Part shown: positions 35,341-48,786 of the stretch, in pieces
Layout of the letters: each line of letters opens with the position of its first letter
Numbering within the stretch: position 1 is the stretch's first letter
NCBI GenBank assembly: GCA_958295665.1
Contig: OY282558.1
Location: 23,993,409 to 24,057,408, forward strand
From: Tipula vernalis
Taxonomy: Eukaryota > Arthropoda > Insecta > Diptera > Tipulidae
Direction: 5' to 3'
DNA: 64,000 nt
The notes under the pieces: model-generated
What the model was told of the DNA's origin: nothing
What the model saw: only the letters and a program-made list of their open reading frames with translations
Database searches by the model: none
Program-made: the position numbers and the translations under genes

Positions 35341-38309
35341 AAGAACTTTATTTACTCGACGAATCTGATTCCAGTGAAATGCGAGAGCTGAGACGGAGAG
35401 GATGCAACCTTATACACCCATTTAATGCATTATAGCACAAGTTGAGAGAAGCTAAAATAAAATGAACTAAGATCTCAACTAAGGCTCTCCCATCTTTCAT
35501 TCACTACTTATAGACTGAGTTATTATAATTTATTGCCACCAGCATTATTTCTCCAAACTACCAGTTAGTCTGCGCTGTCTCGGGAATGACGGTCGCTGTT
35601 GGTGGGTGGTTGATGAGTTGGTTCAGGAGCATTTGTGTGTTTTGTATGGTTATAAATTTCCATTACTTTTTATGAATATTTTATCGGTTTATCCGGTGTA
35701 AAACCGACTATGGTTTGGCGTTGCATGGCGGAAGGGGTGACTGTTTCATTGTATTTTATTCTATGAATGTTATTGTCAGTTGGTTCTGGCTGTTGATGTT
35801 TGGGCGCCTGAGATAGGGTCGATTCTTTGATCCTGGTAAATGGGTCTTATGGTGGTCTTTGGTGAATAATGAAGATCAAACGCCTCACCTAAGAGTAGCG
35901 ACTTTATTTTGAAGTATCAACATGGTGGTTTGAAGTAAGACATGGATGTCTTTGCAATCCCAACTATTAAGTGAACAGTATACGGAACTTAGTTTTCTGT
36001 ATTTTCAACAACATTTCCATAATCATAACATACAGTGAATGGTTTTGTCTCTTAATAATTACATGAACTATTAGTTTTATTACTATTAGGAGAGCACGAA
36101 GATTTAACCCAAGAAAAAGTTTGTCGTAAGTTTCGTTTAACCTCGACCTAAGACAATATACAAATTATGCCTTTAGCTATGTACCCGAAATATGGTACAA
36201 TTCTCAAATAATCATTTACAAAAAAAAAACTTGACTTTTTAATATTCATATTATGTTAACAATATACAAAATATCTTGTTTTCTTAAGATTAAAATCATT
36301 TCATTTTACATATATGGTATGTATAGATATGGTTACACCTAGTTAAACAAAACACGCATATATTCAAACCCTTTTCACAAACTGTTTCACACAGTTTTCT
36401 ACCAGAAATTAGTTTTTCCAATTAAAAATAATTTAGACAGAGCGTGATTTAAAAATATTAATATTTCCATAAATAAAATTAAGCCTCCTCCGCGTTGTAG
36501 AAATATTATTTTTGAGCCACCCTCTACAAAGTACAAACAAAACCAATTCCACGAAAAACTAACGTAAATATATTTACGTAAATACATACAACATTAGTAT
36601 CGTTCTATACTTTATGGTATACATACATAAAGAGTTTTATAATCGCTATAATCAACGTTATCATTACTGAATATGTATACGAATATACCCGTTTGCTACT
36701 TTTTACAAGTAGTTTTGTTCTAATTGAACAATTTTCTAATGTTTTTACAACCTTCTCTATTAGCTACAGTAGTTTACGTTATTAAAATCTCATCTTTATA
36801 TAAACAATTTTAATTTTCAACATTTATATAAAAATGAAAAGTTTTCTATAGTACATAATAGTAATATATGATTATATTGTTCGTTTGTATATAATATACT
36901 AGTATAGCAGTAGTTTTGATTTTTACAGTTTTTAACGTACATATGTACAATAAATATTTACGAGTTAACTTTTCATTTTATGTATTTTCCTGCCCCCGCA
37001 CCTACTCGTACATCTAGAATGGATTTTAAAAATGAAATGAAGCTTTTCACAGAATACAGAGCAAGTAAATAACTTTTCTATGTTTTCAGGTATTGTTTAA
37101 CTTATTAATGTTGTATTCTTCATAGAAATTTATTACACATTTATGAATGTTGCCCCTCGTTACAGTAAATCTCGAACAAATAACTAAAGGTTAAATTGAG
37201 CTCTTTTATCTTTTATGTTTTATAGCTGTTAGTAGTAAGACAAGAAATAGTAACTAAAATTAAATGAACACTTATAAAATTGTGTAAACAACTCAACTAA
37301 TAAAAAAAAACTAAGAATTTCATTATATAACATAAAGCTCTGAAGAAGACATGCATTTTAATTAATTTCGATACTGATTTATTTATTTAGCTGTTTTAAT
37401 TAGCATTTCTTAATAGGAAATTTACAAGATAAACAAGGGTATCATAAATTAATGGTACATTACTATGATTTCTTTACGGCTTTCTTCCTTTAAAAACAAT
37501 TAGTGCCAAAAATTTACTTAATTAAAAATATTATATTTTGAATCTATATATGTATATGTACTCATTATCTTGAGTATATATGTACGTATATAATAAAACC
37601 AATTACTAAGTCTAAACATTGTTTTGTACATAATCTAATACTTTTTCTCATAATTTGCTGAATTGAAATCAAAACTTTTTGTTTTGTATTTTTTTGCTGT
37701 TTAAGATTTAAAAATTTAATCTGCTTTGAATTTTTTTTTTTGTTTTGTTGAAAAGTTTTAATTTGTGAAATTATTGGAGCTTTACGTCTTTGAGATGTAT
37801 AATGAATTCAAATTTTTTTTTTTTTTTTAAGTTTTCATAATTTCCAAAAATAAATAAAAACTTGGATTTCTATACTAAACTATTGCTTAAGCCATTTAGG
37901 CATTTGTTATACCTTTTCCTCTCTATATACTCGTATTATATAAATAATTAAACCCAAAATTTTACAACCTAGAATTTTACAAACTTTATAGGATTTTTGA
38001 ATAGTATATCAATTACGGATGAAAATAAATTAGAAGCTTTTGATAAAAAATTAAACATGAGGAGGTAAGCGTGAGGAGTAAATCATTAATTGATGAACTA
38101 GTTATTGTAACAGTTAGGATATTTTAATTTTTTATTTTATTTCATTTCCTTTTATTAATACATACATTATTATGCTTTCAATAAAACACTAAAAATAAAT
38201 TAACGTTAATATTCAACTAAGTGTCAACTAAATATGAATCGAGGGGCACAAAAATTAGGGAGCTCCTGTGATCGACCAAACGATCAAATTTTAGAACTTC
38301 TGTCTCATA
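35341..38309. other. No gene seen
   Basis: About 3 kb of AT-rich DNA. The GC-richer part at 35480-35900 has no recognisable frame. Simple A/T runs dominate beyond 36000. Confidence 0.4.
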
Positions 38310-41300
38310 ATTTATTTATTTATATTTTATATTTTATTTCATCGAACTATTTAAATACAATTTTTACAAGGTTAATAAATTGATAAGTGTAGAAATATAA
38401 TAAACTAAAAAAAAACTAAAATAATATAAAACCTATTATACAAAAATTAACTGATCAGTGTTAGAACCCCCTTCATCAAATATATTTAAGATTAGGCAAT
38501 AGTAGGGTACATTATTTTAAACAAAATATGTATACATCTACAACTATTAAAATAGGATATTTACAAATATCAAATAAAATAATTCAAAAAACTAAAAAAC
38601 AATAAGAAAAATTAAATTAAGTTAAAGTTTTAAATAATGAAATAAAGCTTCTATATCGTCAATGCTTAATACCCATTTCTTCACTTCAATCAGAAATCCG
38701 ATCTCAAGTGTAATATTTTTTATGCTGACCGGTAATTTACTGTAAAGCGTGGGACGCGTAAAAACAAAATTTTTTTTTAAAATGTACCCTCCTAGGCTTG
38801 GGATAAAAGCAATGGTCTGAAGCCGTAAAGGTGTAAACTGGACAAAGCATACGTAAAATATAAAGCTTTCGGTTACAACCGTACATAAATAGCTTCAAAT
38901 TGTCGATGTACTTTTTGAAAACAAGTTTAGAATCTAAAGTAATTCCTAAATATTTAAACTATTCAACAGAATCAATACATACACAAGCGCTCAGACATCT
39001 AGAAACATTTAGTGTTGCGTTCATGGTTTTAAAATTAATACACTTTGATGAATGATCCAGAATTTTTAAATTTGTGGTAACATTACCAGACAACTTAAAA
39101 AACATAGTTTTAGTTTTCGTACTCATAAACATGGAATGAAGGTCTAACTATTTTCTCAAAACTGAGAATGGGACCCAGTACTGAGCCCTGTGGAACACCA
39201 AAATTAACCAATCTAAGTTCACTATATTCGTCACCAATTTTTACAGTTTGTCTTCTACGGACAAGGCAAGAACAAAATCAGGCATTGGCGACCCCTCGAA
39301 TACCTGCACAATTCAATTTATATAGTAACAATTCATCAAACGCGTTAGTAAAATCAATGAAAATTGGGGCCACACAATTATTATTTATCGAACATATTAT
39401 GTGAGTTGTATAGTCATTTAAGGCTAGATCAGTGCTGCAACCCTCCGTGAAACCATACTGATATTTTGAGAAAAATTTCCTTTCATTTAAGAAAATTAAA
39501 ATTTTAGTTTTAACGCAATTTTTGAAGAATTTTTGAAAAAACAGACAATAATGATATAGGGTGACAGTTTAATATATCACTCGGAGCCCCTTTCTTATAT
39601 AAAGCAATAACAACGGCAATCATTTTAAGAACTTTGTTGCTAATGTTGTCTATTCAAGATGAGTTGGAATTATCGAGGCTTTTTAAGTAGTTTAAAATTT
39701 CAGATGGAGAGATTGGTGTGAAGAAAAAACTTTCCGAAATATTTTTATGGCAGATCATTTTAAGATTAGTATCATGAACATGAGAACCATAGCTATTCTG
39801 CTGCTTAAGATTTAGAGACACTTCAATAAAAAATTTATTGAAAGCATCCGTTATGTCACATCGATCGCTTATAAAACTCCCATCTTTATTAATAATTTCC
39901 GAAAATGTTTTTATATTATAAACTTTACCGATAATATCATCCACTAAACGCCATTGACTTTTCAGATTTTTCTTGGACGGTTCAAATCTAGAGTGAAAAT
40001 AATGTTTCTTGGTTGTTTTAATGCCAGCTTTAATTTTTACCTGAAGCCTTCATACACGATTACGCAGCTTTACATTATTGGGTTGATTATACAAATAATT
40101 TAATAACTTGTTCTCTAGCTTAATGACTTTGAGTAGTTTGTTCGACATCCAACGTTTAAATTTTCTTGTGGAAGACAAAATTGGTACATCAAATGAAGCT
40201 TCGTTAATTTTCCTCGTTAGATCGATTAAAAATTGATCTTTAGCACTGTTTGGGTCGCTCGATAATATAATTTTCTTCTGAATTTTTCTCCTGAATTATG
40301 TTCTTTTTACAAGATAACTGGCCGAAAAGTTTTAGAGAAAGTAATTTACGATCTGAGAGCAATTAAATCTTGAATGTGGTTTCAGTCTCATGAAAACGTG
40401 ATCAATGCAAGTAGATGTTGTACTGGTAACGGCCAGTAGGTTCATTAACTAATGATATTAATTCGAAAATCGACATCATTTCAAAGTAATTATTTACAGC
40501 GTCATATTCAGAAATTGGTCTTAAAATATCTATGTTAAAATCTCTTATAACAAAATTAAGTTCTTCGACAAATACATTGAAAATTCATTAATGAAATAAC
40601 TAATTGATTGAAAATGAAATCTATAAAACGCACACAACGCAAAACGCCTCTTGGTCAAAATTTATACTGATCTGCAAAATATCAGCTGTTTACCACTTTT
40701 AATATAACCGATAATACCTCCGGCCGAATAATCATTGTTATAGGCATCGATAGTATTATAATCATGCAGTGTATATGCGTTAATCTCATCACTTACAATC
40801 CAAATCTCTGAAAAAAATAATAAATCGGGTAATACATCATAAGCGGCAAAGTGAGCAAAGAAAGAATACGAATGACTTAGTGTTAAATTATTAAAATAAA
40901 TATTTGAAGATGAATCAAATTTCATAACAGTTTTTAAGATCAGCCGCATCATTTATTTCACACAATTCTCCTTCATCTACCTTCCTCATTAAAATTTTAG
41001 AGTTCCGGATCCACAGATGTTTCTAATGCTTCTCGATCTTCGCGTTCCGTGCTTGTAGGAATAGTTGTCTTTTAGATAAAGTTAAACTTTCATATATAAA
41101 TATTGATCCGTTGAACTCAAACCCGCAGTTATTGCCTAATAAGCACGTTTTCCTTTTCGCCTCGAACACGTTTTTCTTACTTCGAAATTGCGGATCTTTA
41201 CGTAAATAATATTAAGAGCTTTCCCTTGCATATTTTTTTTTACTATAAGTAAAATCACGGTCACTCTCGTTGATGTTCAATTTCAATCCCACATTAATAT

Positions 41301-41786
41301 AACATTTAAAGCGATATTGGTGGTATTTTCCGTTTCCATTTCAAGCGAATTGTTGTGTTCCTGTTGTTCAAATAATCCGCTTTCGTTTTCAACTTTTGAA
41401 CATCAGCTAATCGTAAACTATTCTCGATTTTTAATTGATCGATTCAGCCCAATGCTTATTCCAACAAATTAAGTTTGTCTTCCAATTTTTTATTGTTATC
41501 AATTACCCATGTTTTTAATTGTAAAAGTTCTTCGAGAAGTCTTACCAAAATAGCCGAGTCAGATTGGGGATTAGTCATACGAGATGATAGCGCCACACAA
41601 CTGTCATCATTCCTATTTAATTTGGTTAAAGTACGGCAATTAGTACAATGCCAACTTTTTTCTCATTACGCATGAACTCTAAATCCTGTTCTTGTACACA
41701 TGAAAGATGGTGTAAATTAGAGCACTGATCACATTTAATTTTTAAATTATCGCGTCATCTAACAATTTGAGCACTCTAAAAATATA
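38310..41786 (-). pseudogene. CR1/Jockey-group LINE remnant with PHD-type ORF1
   Basis: A minus-strand element with a (AAAT)n tail at 38310-38326. From right to left: ORF1 remnant at 41786-41400 with a PHD-like finger (CSNC, KCDQCSNLHHLSC, CTNC) followed by a coiled coil (LVRLLEELLQLKTWVIDNNK); endonuclease remnant at 40952-40662 (a SEIW segment in place of ETWL, SAGGIIGYIKSG); linker at 39944-39654; reverse transcriptase near 39400-39150 (a DFTNAFDE-like motif A and GVPQGSVLGPILS motif B); and a C-terminus at 38950-38640 containing TRPTLYSKLP and IEVKKWVLSIDDIEALFHYL. Many stops. The ORF1 zinc finger is cut by the foldback element that starts at 41795. This is the same clade as the 14.6 kb element but a distinct family. 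Confidence 0.8.
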
Positions 41787-43305
41787 TAAACTTCACGGGT
41801 GTGAAGTTTTAGACAAAACAACAAAATCAACAAAACGTATATGTATACAAAATTTGTTTAATCAAAAAAAAAACTTATTAATATTAGTGAAATAGTCGGT
41901 AAAAGCAATTTAAAACAAATTCCTGCCAAAAACCAGGAACAACTATAACATAATATATGAATTAATACTTTTGACTTAAATAATGATTTTTAATATCAAC
42001 ATAACATGTACATTGGATAAAAATCGGTTTTTACTGAGTCTGAAAATTGAAAACATTTTTCTGAGATATGGAGGTTAGCTATACCGTAGGATGCCTTAGT
42101 AAGCTTAAGGAGGACGGGTTTTAACAAAAATAATTACTCACTAAATCCAAATCGCGTACAAATTTACTGCAATTTCAAAATCAATAACAAAAAGATTATT
42201 ATTTTTGGTAAGCCTAGGCCAAATCATAAAAATTTTTCGCGGGTTCGGTATAAAAAGATATTTAAGGATATATGCATCATCCTTGGACAGTACAGCTATA
42301 TCGTTTCAATAAGATAAAAAAGGGATATTTGTTGTTCACATTCAATGTCGGTAATTTTCATACGATATACAGAAATTTTTGAGGTTCACTCTGTTGTAGA
42401 TTGGCCAATTCACAGAGATGTTCCGCGGGTTCGACTTGTAAAGATAGTTAGTTATGGGTATTCTATATCGACTGCATGTAGCCATATTCCGATACGATGA
42501 AATAGGACCATGTGTTGTTGAACTCAAATGTTAGTAATTTTTGATATGATATGCATAAATTTTTTAGGCCCACTGTATTGAAGATTGGCCAATTCACAGA
42601 GATGTTCCGCGGGTTCGACTTGTAAAGATAGTTATTTATAGGCATTCTATATCAAATACATATAACCATATGCCAATACGATGAAATAGGACAAATAAAG
42701 TGGGACCCAAAAATTTCTGCATATCGTATCAAAAATTACCAACATTCGATTTCATCAACAAATGGTCCTATTTCATCGTATTGGAATATGGTTATATATA
42801 TTCGATATAGAATGCCTATAACTAACTATCTTTACAAGTCGAACCCGCGGAACATCTCTGTGAATTGGCCAATCTACAACAGAGTGAACCTCAACAATTT
42901 CTGCATATCGTATCAAAAATTACTAACCCTACAAACCTCGGCCCCAAAAATGTATGCATATCTATTTCATCATATTGGAATATGGCTACGTGTAGTTGAT
43001 ACAGGATGCCTATGTCTAATTATCCTAATAGGTCTAACCACGTAACATCTCTGTGAGTAGCTATGGTCTAATTAATATCTAATTAATTTCTATTTAACTC
43101 AATTAAGTTTGCTCTAACTAAATATTTTAATACCTTTTTCAAACTGGCAGATTTTTATTCGTGAAGTAATTCTAAGCCGAAACTTATAACGTGAAGAGTG
43201 TTATATTATTTTCTTAAATAACAAATTTTTGATCTAGTGTATTATTATGCACCAATACATATTCATTTTTGTTTTTTGTCTAAAACTTCACACTCGTTAA
43301 ACTTC
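41787..43305. mobile_element. Second foldback element (41795-43297) with 8-bp target duplication
   Basis: TAAACTTC at 41787-41794 and again at 43298-43305. Termini are ACGGGTGTGAAGTTTTAGAC and, inverted, ACGAGTGTGAAGTTTTAGAC. The centre holds units of about 184 bp: two forward (marked by TTGGCCAATTCACAGAGATG at 42401 and 42585) and two inverted (around 42740-42890 and 42900-43050), so the core can fold into a long hairpin. No coding capacity. Unrelated in sequence to the foldback at 29 kb, but with the same architecture. Confidence 0.85.
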
Positions 43306-43659
43306 TTATTTTGAGAATATTAGCTTTATGAAAAATCGGTTTACTTGACTCTCATACATTGGGTGCCTTATATAAATTTCGTAAAATAAAGTCGCTTTAA
43401 GTTACTATAATAAATTAAGTAATAACGCAAGTAATTCCATAGCTAAGTCGAGATTGAACTAATGAATAATATAAATTCGTAAGCATCAAATGTGTACAAT
43501 AAATGGTTTTGTAAAACATTGATATGATCTTTGAAATTTAAATTAATATCCAACATAATCAATTTTTATGCATGATTCAGAACAATTTTTGTCAGTGAAG
43601 CTAATAATATCAAAATTATTTTGACATATTGCTGTCTGTGAATATATACGATTGTTATT
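43306..43659. other. No gene seen
   Basis: AT-rich spacer. AAAAATCGGTTT near 43332 resembles a stretch within the left part of the neighbouring foldback (near 42020), so the repeat may once have extended further. Confidence 0.3.
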
Positions 43660-44930
43660 ACTCTTGAGGTGTCGTGTAAGTGTTCAGAGTCAAATCATCT
43701 GCAAACACTACCTTGTTGGCATATAGGTTAAGTTGAAGGAGTGAATTGCTACAAACAAGTAATAGTAGTGGTCACAGTACCGAACCTTGCGGCACCTCAC
43801 ATTTAACTGACTCACTACTACTATAAATTTCATTTATTTTCCATACTTTTGTTCTATCTTCTAAGTAAGAGCGAAACCAATTGTTAGCTGTTCGCTGAGT
43901 CCCTATTTTTAACAATTTATCACTAAACAACTTGCGGTCTACCGTATCAAATGATTTTTTAACATCTATAAACAGCCAATTGACGACACGGCCTGCATTT
44001 ATATTCTCATAAATGGTAGATAAAGATAATAATTACATTATAGAATTCTCAGTACTTAATCGTTCTTGAAATCCATAGATCCAACCCAATCCAATAATCC
44101 AATCCAATCCAATCCAATAATCCAATCCAATCCAATCCAATAATTTCATCTAAGAAAGACATCATACAAACTTTTGCACATTTCTCTAGAATCTTTGAGA
44201 ATACTGACAATAATGAGATTTGACGATAAATTTCAACATAATTTGAGTCACCATCCTTAAATAATTACAACAGCCTTTATTAGTGCTTTTGGAAATTGGC
44301 CTTGAAGGAAACTATTGTTAAATATACACATACGACATAATGGAAAAGATAAAATGAAAGCAACGGCGCTTATACTTAACTGAAATCTTTTGAAGATCAT
44401 TTATACAAGTAATTCTTAAAAGTTCATCACCTTCAACTCGCCTTAAAAAGATATTCCCATTGCGAGTCCAGATATATTTAAACCTCAGCAACTGCTTAAG
44501 GTTTTTGATACGTCAAAGTTCTGCTCTGTTTTCATGCGTATAATATCATGCTTAATTTGTGTTCTTATATTTTACGTAAAGAGGCGAGCATTTTGTGATC
44601 GAAATTTCCGATAGCAATAATCAATATCCGTCTTGTTAACATTCAAATCAATTCCTTTTTTAAGAAGATCGATAACTAGCTCCTCGGTGTTTTCAGAGTG
44701 CTACCTCATGAATCTCAAGAACATTATGTAGAGCAAACTGTTCAATGTAATCAATTTTTGACTCCAAAACAGTTTTTTTTAATGTCTCGGCAATCAAACT
44801 ATTTATCTTGTTCACCGTGTTTTGTAACGCACAAACAAATTTTTGCCACATCTGTTTTGATGGGGAAACGGGGCAATTATCACTCACTCTGAACGACACA
44901 CATGTTCTTGGCAATTCCATATTGATTTTT
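43660..44930 (-). pseudogene. Jockey/CR1-group LINE fragments (ORF1 start and RT core)
   Basis: Minus strand. 44920-44693 gives an ORF1-like piece (PSKQMWQKFVCALQNTVNKI, FALHNVLEIHEV), resembling the coiled-coil then NxEI region of LINE ORF1 proteins. 44020-43680 gives reverse transcriptase: DVKKSFDTVDRKLF (motif A, with Lys for Ala), WFRSYLEDRTKVWK, VPQGSVL (motif B) and FADDLTL (motif C). The endonuclease is missing, so an internal deletion or two separate fragments are involved. A CCAAT-repeat tract (44080-44142) sits just upstream of motif A. Confidence 0.7.
44080..44142. repeat. CCAAT/ATTGG tandem repeat
   Basis: About a dozen CCAAT units with interspersed CCAATAAT variants, expanded within the LINE fragment. 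Confidence 0.85.
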
Positions 44931-45324
44931 CGTTTCTCAAAAAATGGATGTCGGAATCCAGCAAATTAACGCATGCTGGATGAACAATTTTTTAAGAGAC
45001 AAATAAATAAAAAATTAATATAAACAATCACAACAATTGAAACAAATAAACAGAATTGATTGTATTTGAATCAAATGCGATTTCGAATAGCTGTCATTGA
45101 AGTCTTGTACTACGTTAGAAAATCTTATACTACGTTTTGATACAAAATTTGTAATCTTATTGTCGTATTAAATTATTTTTGGCCACAACAGTTCAATGTT
45201 TGAGCTGAGCATATACATATGTATGTATGTAGGTGTTCGGAAGGAAATTAAAATTATTTAAATTCAATACTTTATGCTTTGTTCTTAATAAAGTAAGTTA
45301 CGTTTATAACAAACCATTGTTGTT

Positions 45325-45606
45325 TTAATACATAACTGTTTTCGGTTTTTGCAAAATGGCGCTGATTTTATTGTCATCTCTTTTTGTTATCAACTGCTCT
45401 GCGAATATCGTCATAAATATTTTTAGCAAGGCAGTAGTGGTACTATGATTATATCTGTATGCCGATTGATAGTTAAAAAGCGTTTTATTTGTTTCTAAAT
45501 GATTTAAAATTTGAGTTGTTGAAACCTTAGAAATAACAGGAAGCAAACTTTTTGGTCGAAAATCAGCCAAGTTAGATATAAGAAACTTTTTAGGTATGGG
45601 TATCAC
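45325..45606 (-). pseudogene. LINE reverse transcriptase N-terminal fragment
   Basis: Reads MIPIPKKF, then a RPKSLLPVISKVSTTQILNH segment matching the RPISLLP...SK motif, then YQSAYRYNHSTTTALL, equivalent to QSGFR..HST..AL. The fragment stops before motif A. Probably from another Jockey-group copy; not continuous with the fragment at 43.7-44.9 kb, which already has its own RT. Confidence 0.75.
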
Positions 45607-47398
45607 TTTGTAGTGCTTTCATTCTAAAAGCTTAATAAACTTCAATAGTATTTCATCAATAGGAGCAGAATTTATGAATCGAAGGCCCTCGGTTAAGACA
45701 ACAATGTCAATATTTCTAAAACTGAACCCCGAAATGCGTGTAATTTGTACTTATAATTAGTGTACGCAATGAACTTTCTTCATAGGAGAAATAATAGTTT
45801 ATGTTATTCGGATTAAAAGTGGCTTTGTTTGATTTGGAATCTTTGCACTTGTTCCGCTACGCTTCGCCTCGCATGCAAATATAATCAAAATAAAAAAAGT
45901 CTTGGATGTAATTCGTTAGGAAATGTCATTATAACTTGTAATTTTGCGCAACTCGATTCGCAAATATTATTCTTGTTACACAAAATGAGGCATTTCCTAA
46001 TTGGTTGCATAAATAGCTATTATTTTGATATTATTCTATGGCTTAAATGCCGAAATTTCCTTAGCATATCTCCTCAGAAACCTTTCGAGTCGTACTATAA
46101 CGCTTTGGTAATTTGAAAGTTGACATAAATGAAACCCTATACTACCATAAAATTTGGTAAATAGTTCGGTTAGCCGATACAATGAAATTACAAAGTGTGA
46201 CAGTGGGACAAGTCGATATATTTGAGATCCTACCCTAACTTTTGAAATGGTCATTCGAAAATTCTGAATATAATTATGATTTCAACTGGGGTTGACAAAT
46301 TAACAGTTGAATTAATCAGAGGCGTTTAAAACATTTAAAAATTGTAAGGAGGAATCCTTTCTAGCTTTTGAATTAATCATTTGAAAAATAAATATATGAT
46401 CTTGAATATATTTTGCTGTATCTAATTATTTTATTTTTATTAGCTGTGTATATACTAATGTTAATCTTATCTTGCTTAATCCCGCGAAAACGGGATATTT
46501 TCGTGCTAAATTTGACTAAAAGTACAATGTAATGTTGGAATTGTACAGTTTACAACATTCTACTTCTCGGATGGATCTTCCCAAAAGCCTGATAATTAGC
46601 ATGGAATGTGCTAAAAGATTGGCTTATTTTCTGAAGTTAGATCTGTGTTTGAAAAATTAACGGTTAAATTAATTAAATCCTTCAGAATATTTGAACGTTT
46701 TATTCGTTGAATATTTTAAATTGATACCAATTTAAGTTTAATGTACTGAAATGATTAGTGGTTTAGTTCTATGATTGGTTTTTATCAAATTTTCTCGTTC
46801 AGTATTACCAGATTAAACCTTTTGATTATTTTGTGCTTCCTACCAAACAAAGTTACAAAGTTAATCCAACAAAAGCCGAGTACCTATTTTAAAGACTTGC
46901 ATACTGGAATAACACTCCCGTAGCGTAACTTTTTGAGGATCTAAAGTTATTTCAAATTATTAATACATAGTTAAACTCAAACATAAGCCTGGTATGCAGT
47001 TGAAGTGAAATTAATTATCACTGGGCTCCAATATCAAATAACTTCAATTTGCAATGAAATGTCAAAATTTAGCTGAAAGATTTGTAAACATAAAATAGTA
47101 GTTTCAGCAATTTTGCACGATTGCACCGTAGGCCCTTGCTTTACAACGGGTGTGGTTTTATCCTTATTTGGAAAACACAAATTTCGTTCTTTTAAATTGG
47201 ATGACAGGTTCTCGATTTGTTTAAAATGATTGACACAATTTAAAAAATTATGTAAGGCTAAATACGAGAAATCAATATCTCGAATTACAGTTCATTTGAA
47301 AATCTAACTAAATTTTATTCGATGGCAGCGTTAACAACAGTGAAATAGGAAAAGATGTAGAAGGTGTTTAGGAAATTAGACGGAAAACACATAAAACA
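45607..47398. other. No gene seen
   Basis: AT-rich sequence without recognisable coding, RNA or transposon structure. Confidence 0.4.
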
Positions 47399-47422
47399 TT
47401 TTTTTTTGAAATTGTTTTTATT
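47399..47422 (-). terminator. Poly(A) signal overlapping the BTB gene stop codon
   Basis: The minus-strand sequence TGAATAAA makes the AATAAA signal (47417-47422) share a base with the stop codon. A run of nine A follows after ten more bases (47399-47407), where cleavage would be expected. Confidence 0.5.
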
Positions 47423-48786
47423 CATACAACAACATTTAAGTTTTCAGGCATTTTAAAAAAAATTTCAACCAATCTATCATCCCGCATTAACTCTTTGTAA
47501 CACTTACTAAACTTTCCGTCCACTAAATCGATTTTTGTATCCATTGTTGTTTTGGTTGTGGTTTGAATTGTGGCTGTATCGCTGCACATGAGCTCAATTT
47601 GATATTTTTGACCCGGATGCAACATGTGTGATTCGCCGAAACTTACAATTATATCAGATGACGATCTTGGTTTCAATTGCATATTTAACAGTTTAGAAGT
47701 AGGATTAATGGTTGTCACTTCGATACCGCTGATGTTATACGACTTAACCCTTAATCCAGTAATTACTAGATTTTCAGTTGTCTCAAAGGTTTGACATAAT
47801 TTTGTATTTTGATTGATTGGCAAGGGTTCTATTGCACCTTGCTTGTACATAGCAGCCTGAGAATCTAAATCGGTTGTTGTTATGTTTGGTGTTTGAAGTT
47901 GATTGATAGGAAAACGACGTGTGGCCATGTTTTTCTTTGGTTGTTTGGCGCAATCGTTAAATTCGACATTAAATAATTCGCGCGCCTTACAATTCCACAT
48001 TGGGCTTGTTTCCGTGTTAAAAAATGTTACATAATCCGAATTCGTAAATAAATTATTACTTTGTTGGATGCAATCCTTAAGTTCAGCAAACATCATAACC
48101 GGAAATCGAATCAATTGTATTAAACGATCAAATTTAACACGTCGCTCTGACAATGCCATACCATTTTTTGCACAATAATGATCCATCCAATTGATTAGCG
48201 CCTTGAACAAATCAACTTCCTTTACGGGATTAATTGCCGAACCCATATAATCCATTTCCAAAATCGCCTCCAATATATGCGGTTGCATTTCAACAAAATT
48301 ATCTGATTTTATAATATTCGGTATTAATGGGCCGATAAATGTCGAAATCCAATTGCGCAACAATTCATAATTTTCGGTCGCACAAAATACGTAAATGCGA
48401 AATTTTTCCAAAAATGTTATTTGGTCATCTTGGACAATGAAAGCGATCAAGATATTTTCCAATTTCGGTATTTTATATTTTATCGATAATTCGAGCAGTG
48501 CCATCATGTTTTGCTTCGTTATGGTACACTCGTCCGTATAAATAAACCGAACAAATTGATAAAACGATTCGTAATCATATTTTTGTATTGGAATTAATTT
48601 TTCGATACCCTGATTTTCACGTAATTCCGTTTCATACACAACACTCCGGCTCATTAACAGGAAACTATGAGCGTAGATCAATTTATTGTCACACGCAAAT
48701 GAAACATCGGCCAATAGTTTGTTGTTGAAAAGTTGATAAATTATGTCACTTAATGAAAGCACTGGAGAATTATTTAAAATTGCCAT
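47422..48786 (-). CDS. BTB-BACK protein with PHR-like C-terminal domain
   Basis: An intact single-exon gene of 454 residues. Residues about 10-120 form a BTB/POZ domain (LLADVSFACDNKLIYAHSFL, FIYTDECTITKQNMMALLEL), 125-265 a BACK domain (FRIYVFCATENYELLRNWIS, AINPVKEVDLFKALINWMDH), and about 300-454 a region resembling the PHR domain of BTBD1/2/3/6 and Drosophila lute (FETTENLVITGLRVKSYNI, HMLHPGQKYQIELMC). Such proteins are usually substrate adaptors of cullin-3 ubiquitin ligases. The PHR-like part is diverged, and the protein is shorter than lute-type members as I recall them. The ATG at 48786 has A at -3 and G at +4. No intron and a very short 3' end suggest a possible retrocopy, but the frame is open throughout, so it is probably under selection. 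No neighbouring gene is close. Confidence 0.85.
   Translation of the reverse strand: MAILNNSPVLSLSDIIYQLFNNKLLADVSFACDNKLIYAHSFLLMSRSVVYETELRENQGIEKLIPIQKYDYESFYQFVRFIYTDECTITKQNMMALLELSIKYKIPKLENILIAFIVQDDQITFLEKFRIYVFCATENYELLRNWISTFIGPLIPNIIKSDNFVEMQPHILEAILEMDYMGSAINPVKEVDLFKALINWMDHYCAKNGMALSERRVKFDRLIQLIRFPVMMFAELKDCIQQSNNLFTNSDYVTFFNTETSPMWNCKARELFNVEFNDCAKQPKKNMATRRFPINQLQTPNITTTDLDSQAAMYKQGAIEPLPINQNTKLCQTFETTENLVITGLRVKSYNISGIEVTTINPTSKLLNMQLKPRSSSDIIVSFGESHMLHPGQKYQIELMCSDTATIQTTTKTTMDTKIDLVDGKFSKCYKELMRDDRLVEIFFKMPENLNVVV

Noticed and set aside
42342..43045. Open frames sharing NPRNISVNWPIYN on both arms
   Set aside because: They are translations of the foldback core units, not genes.
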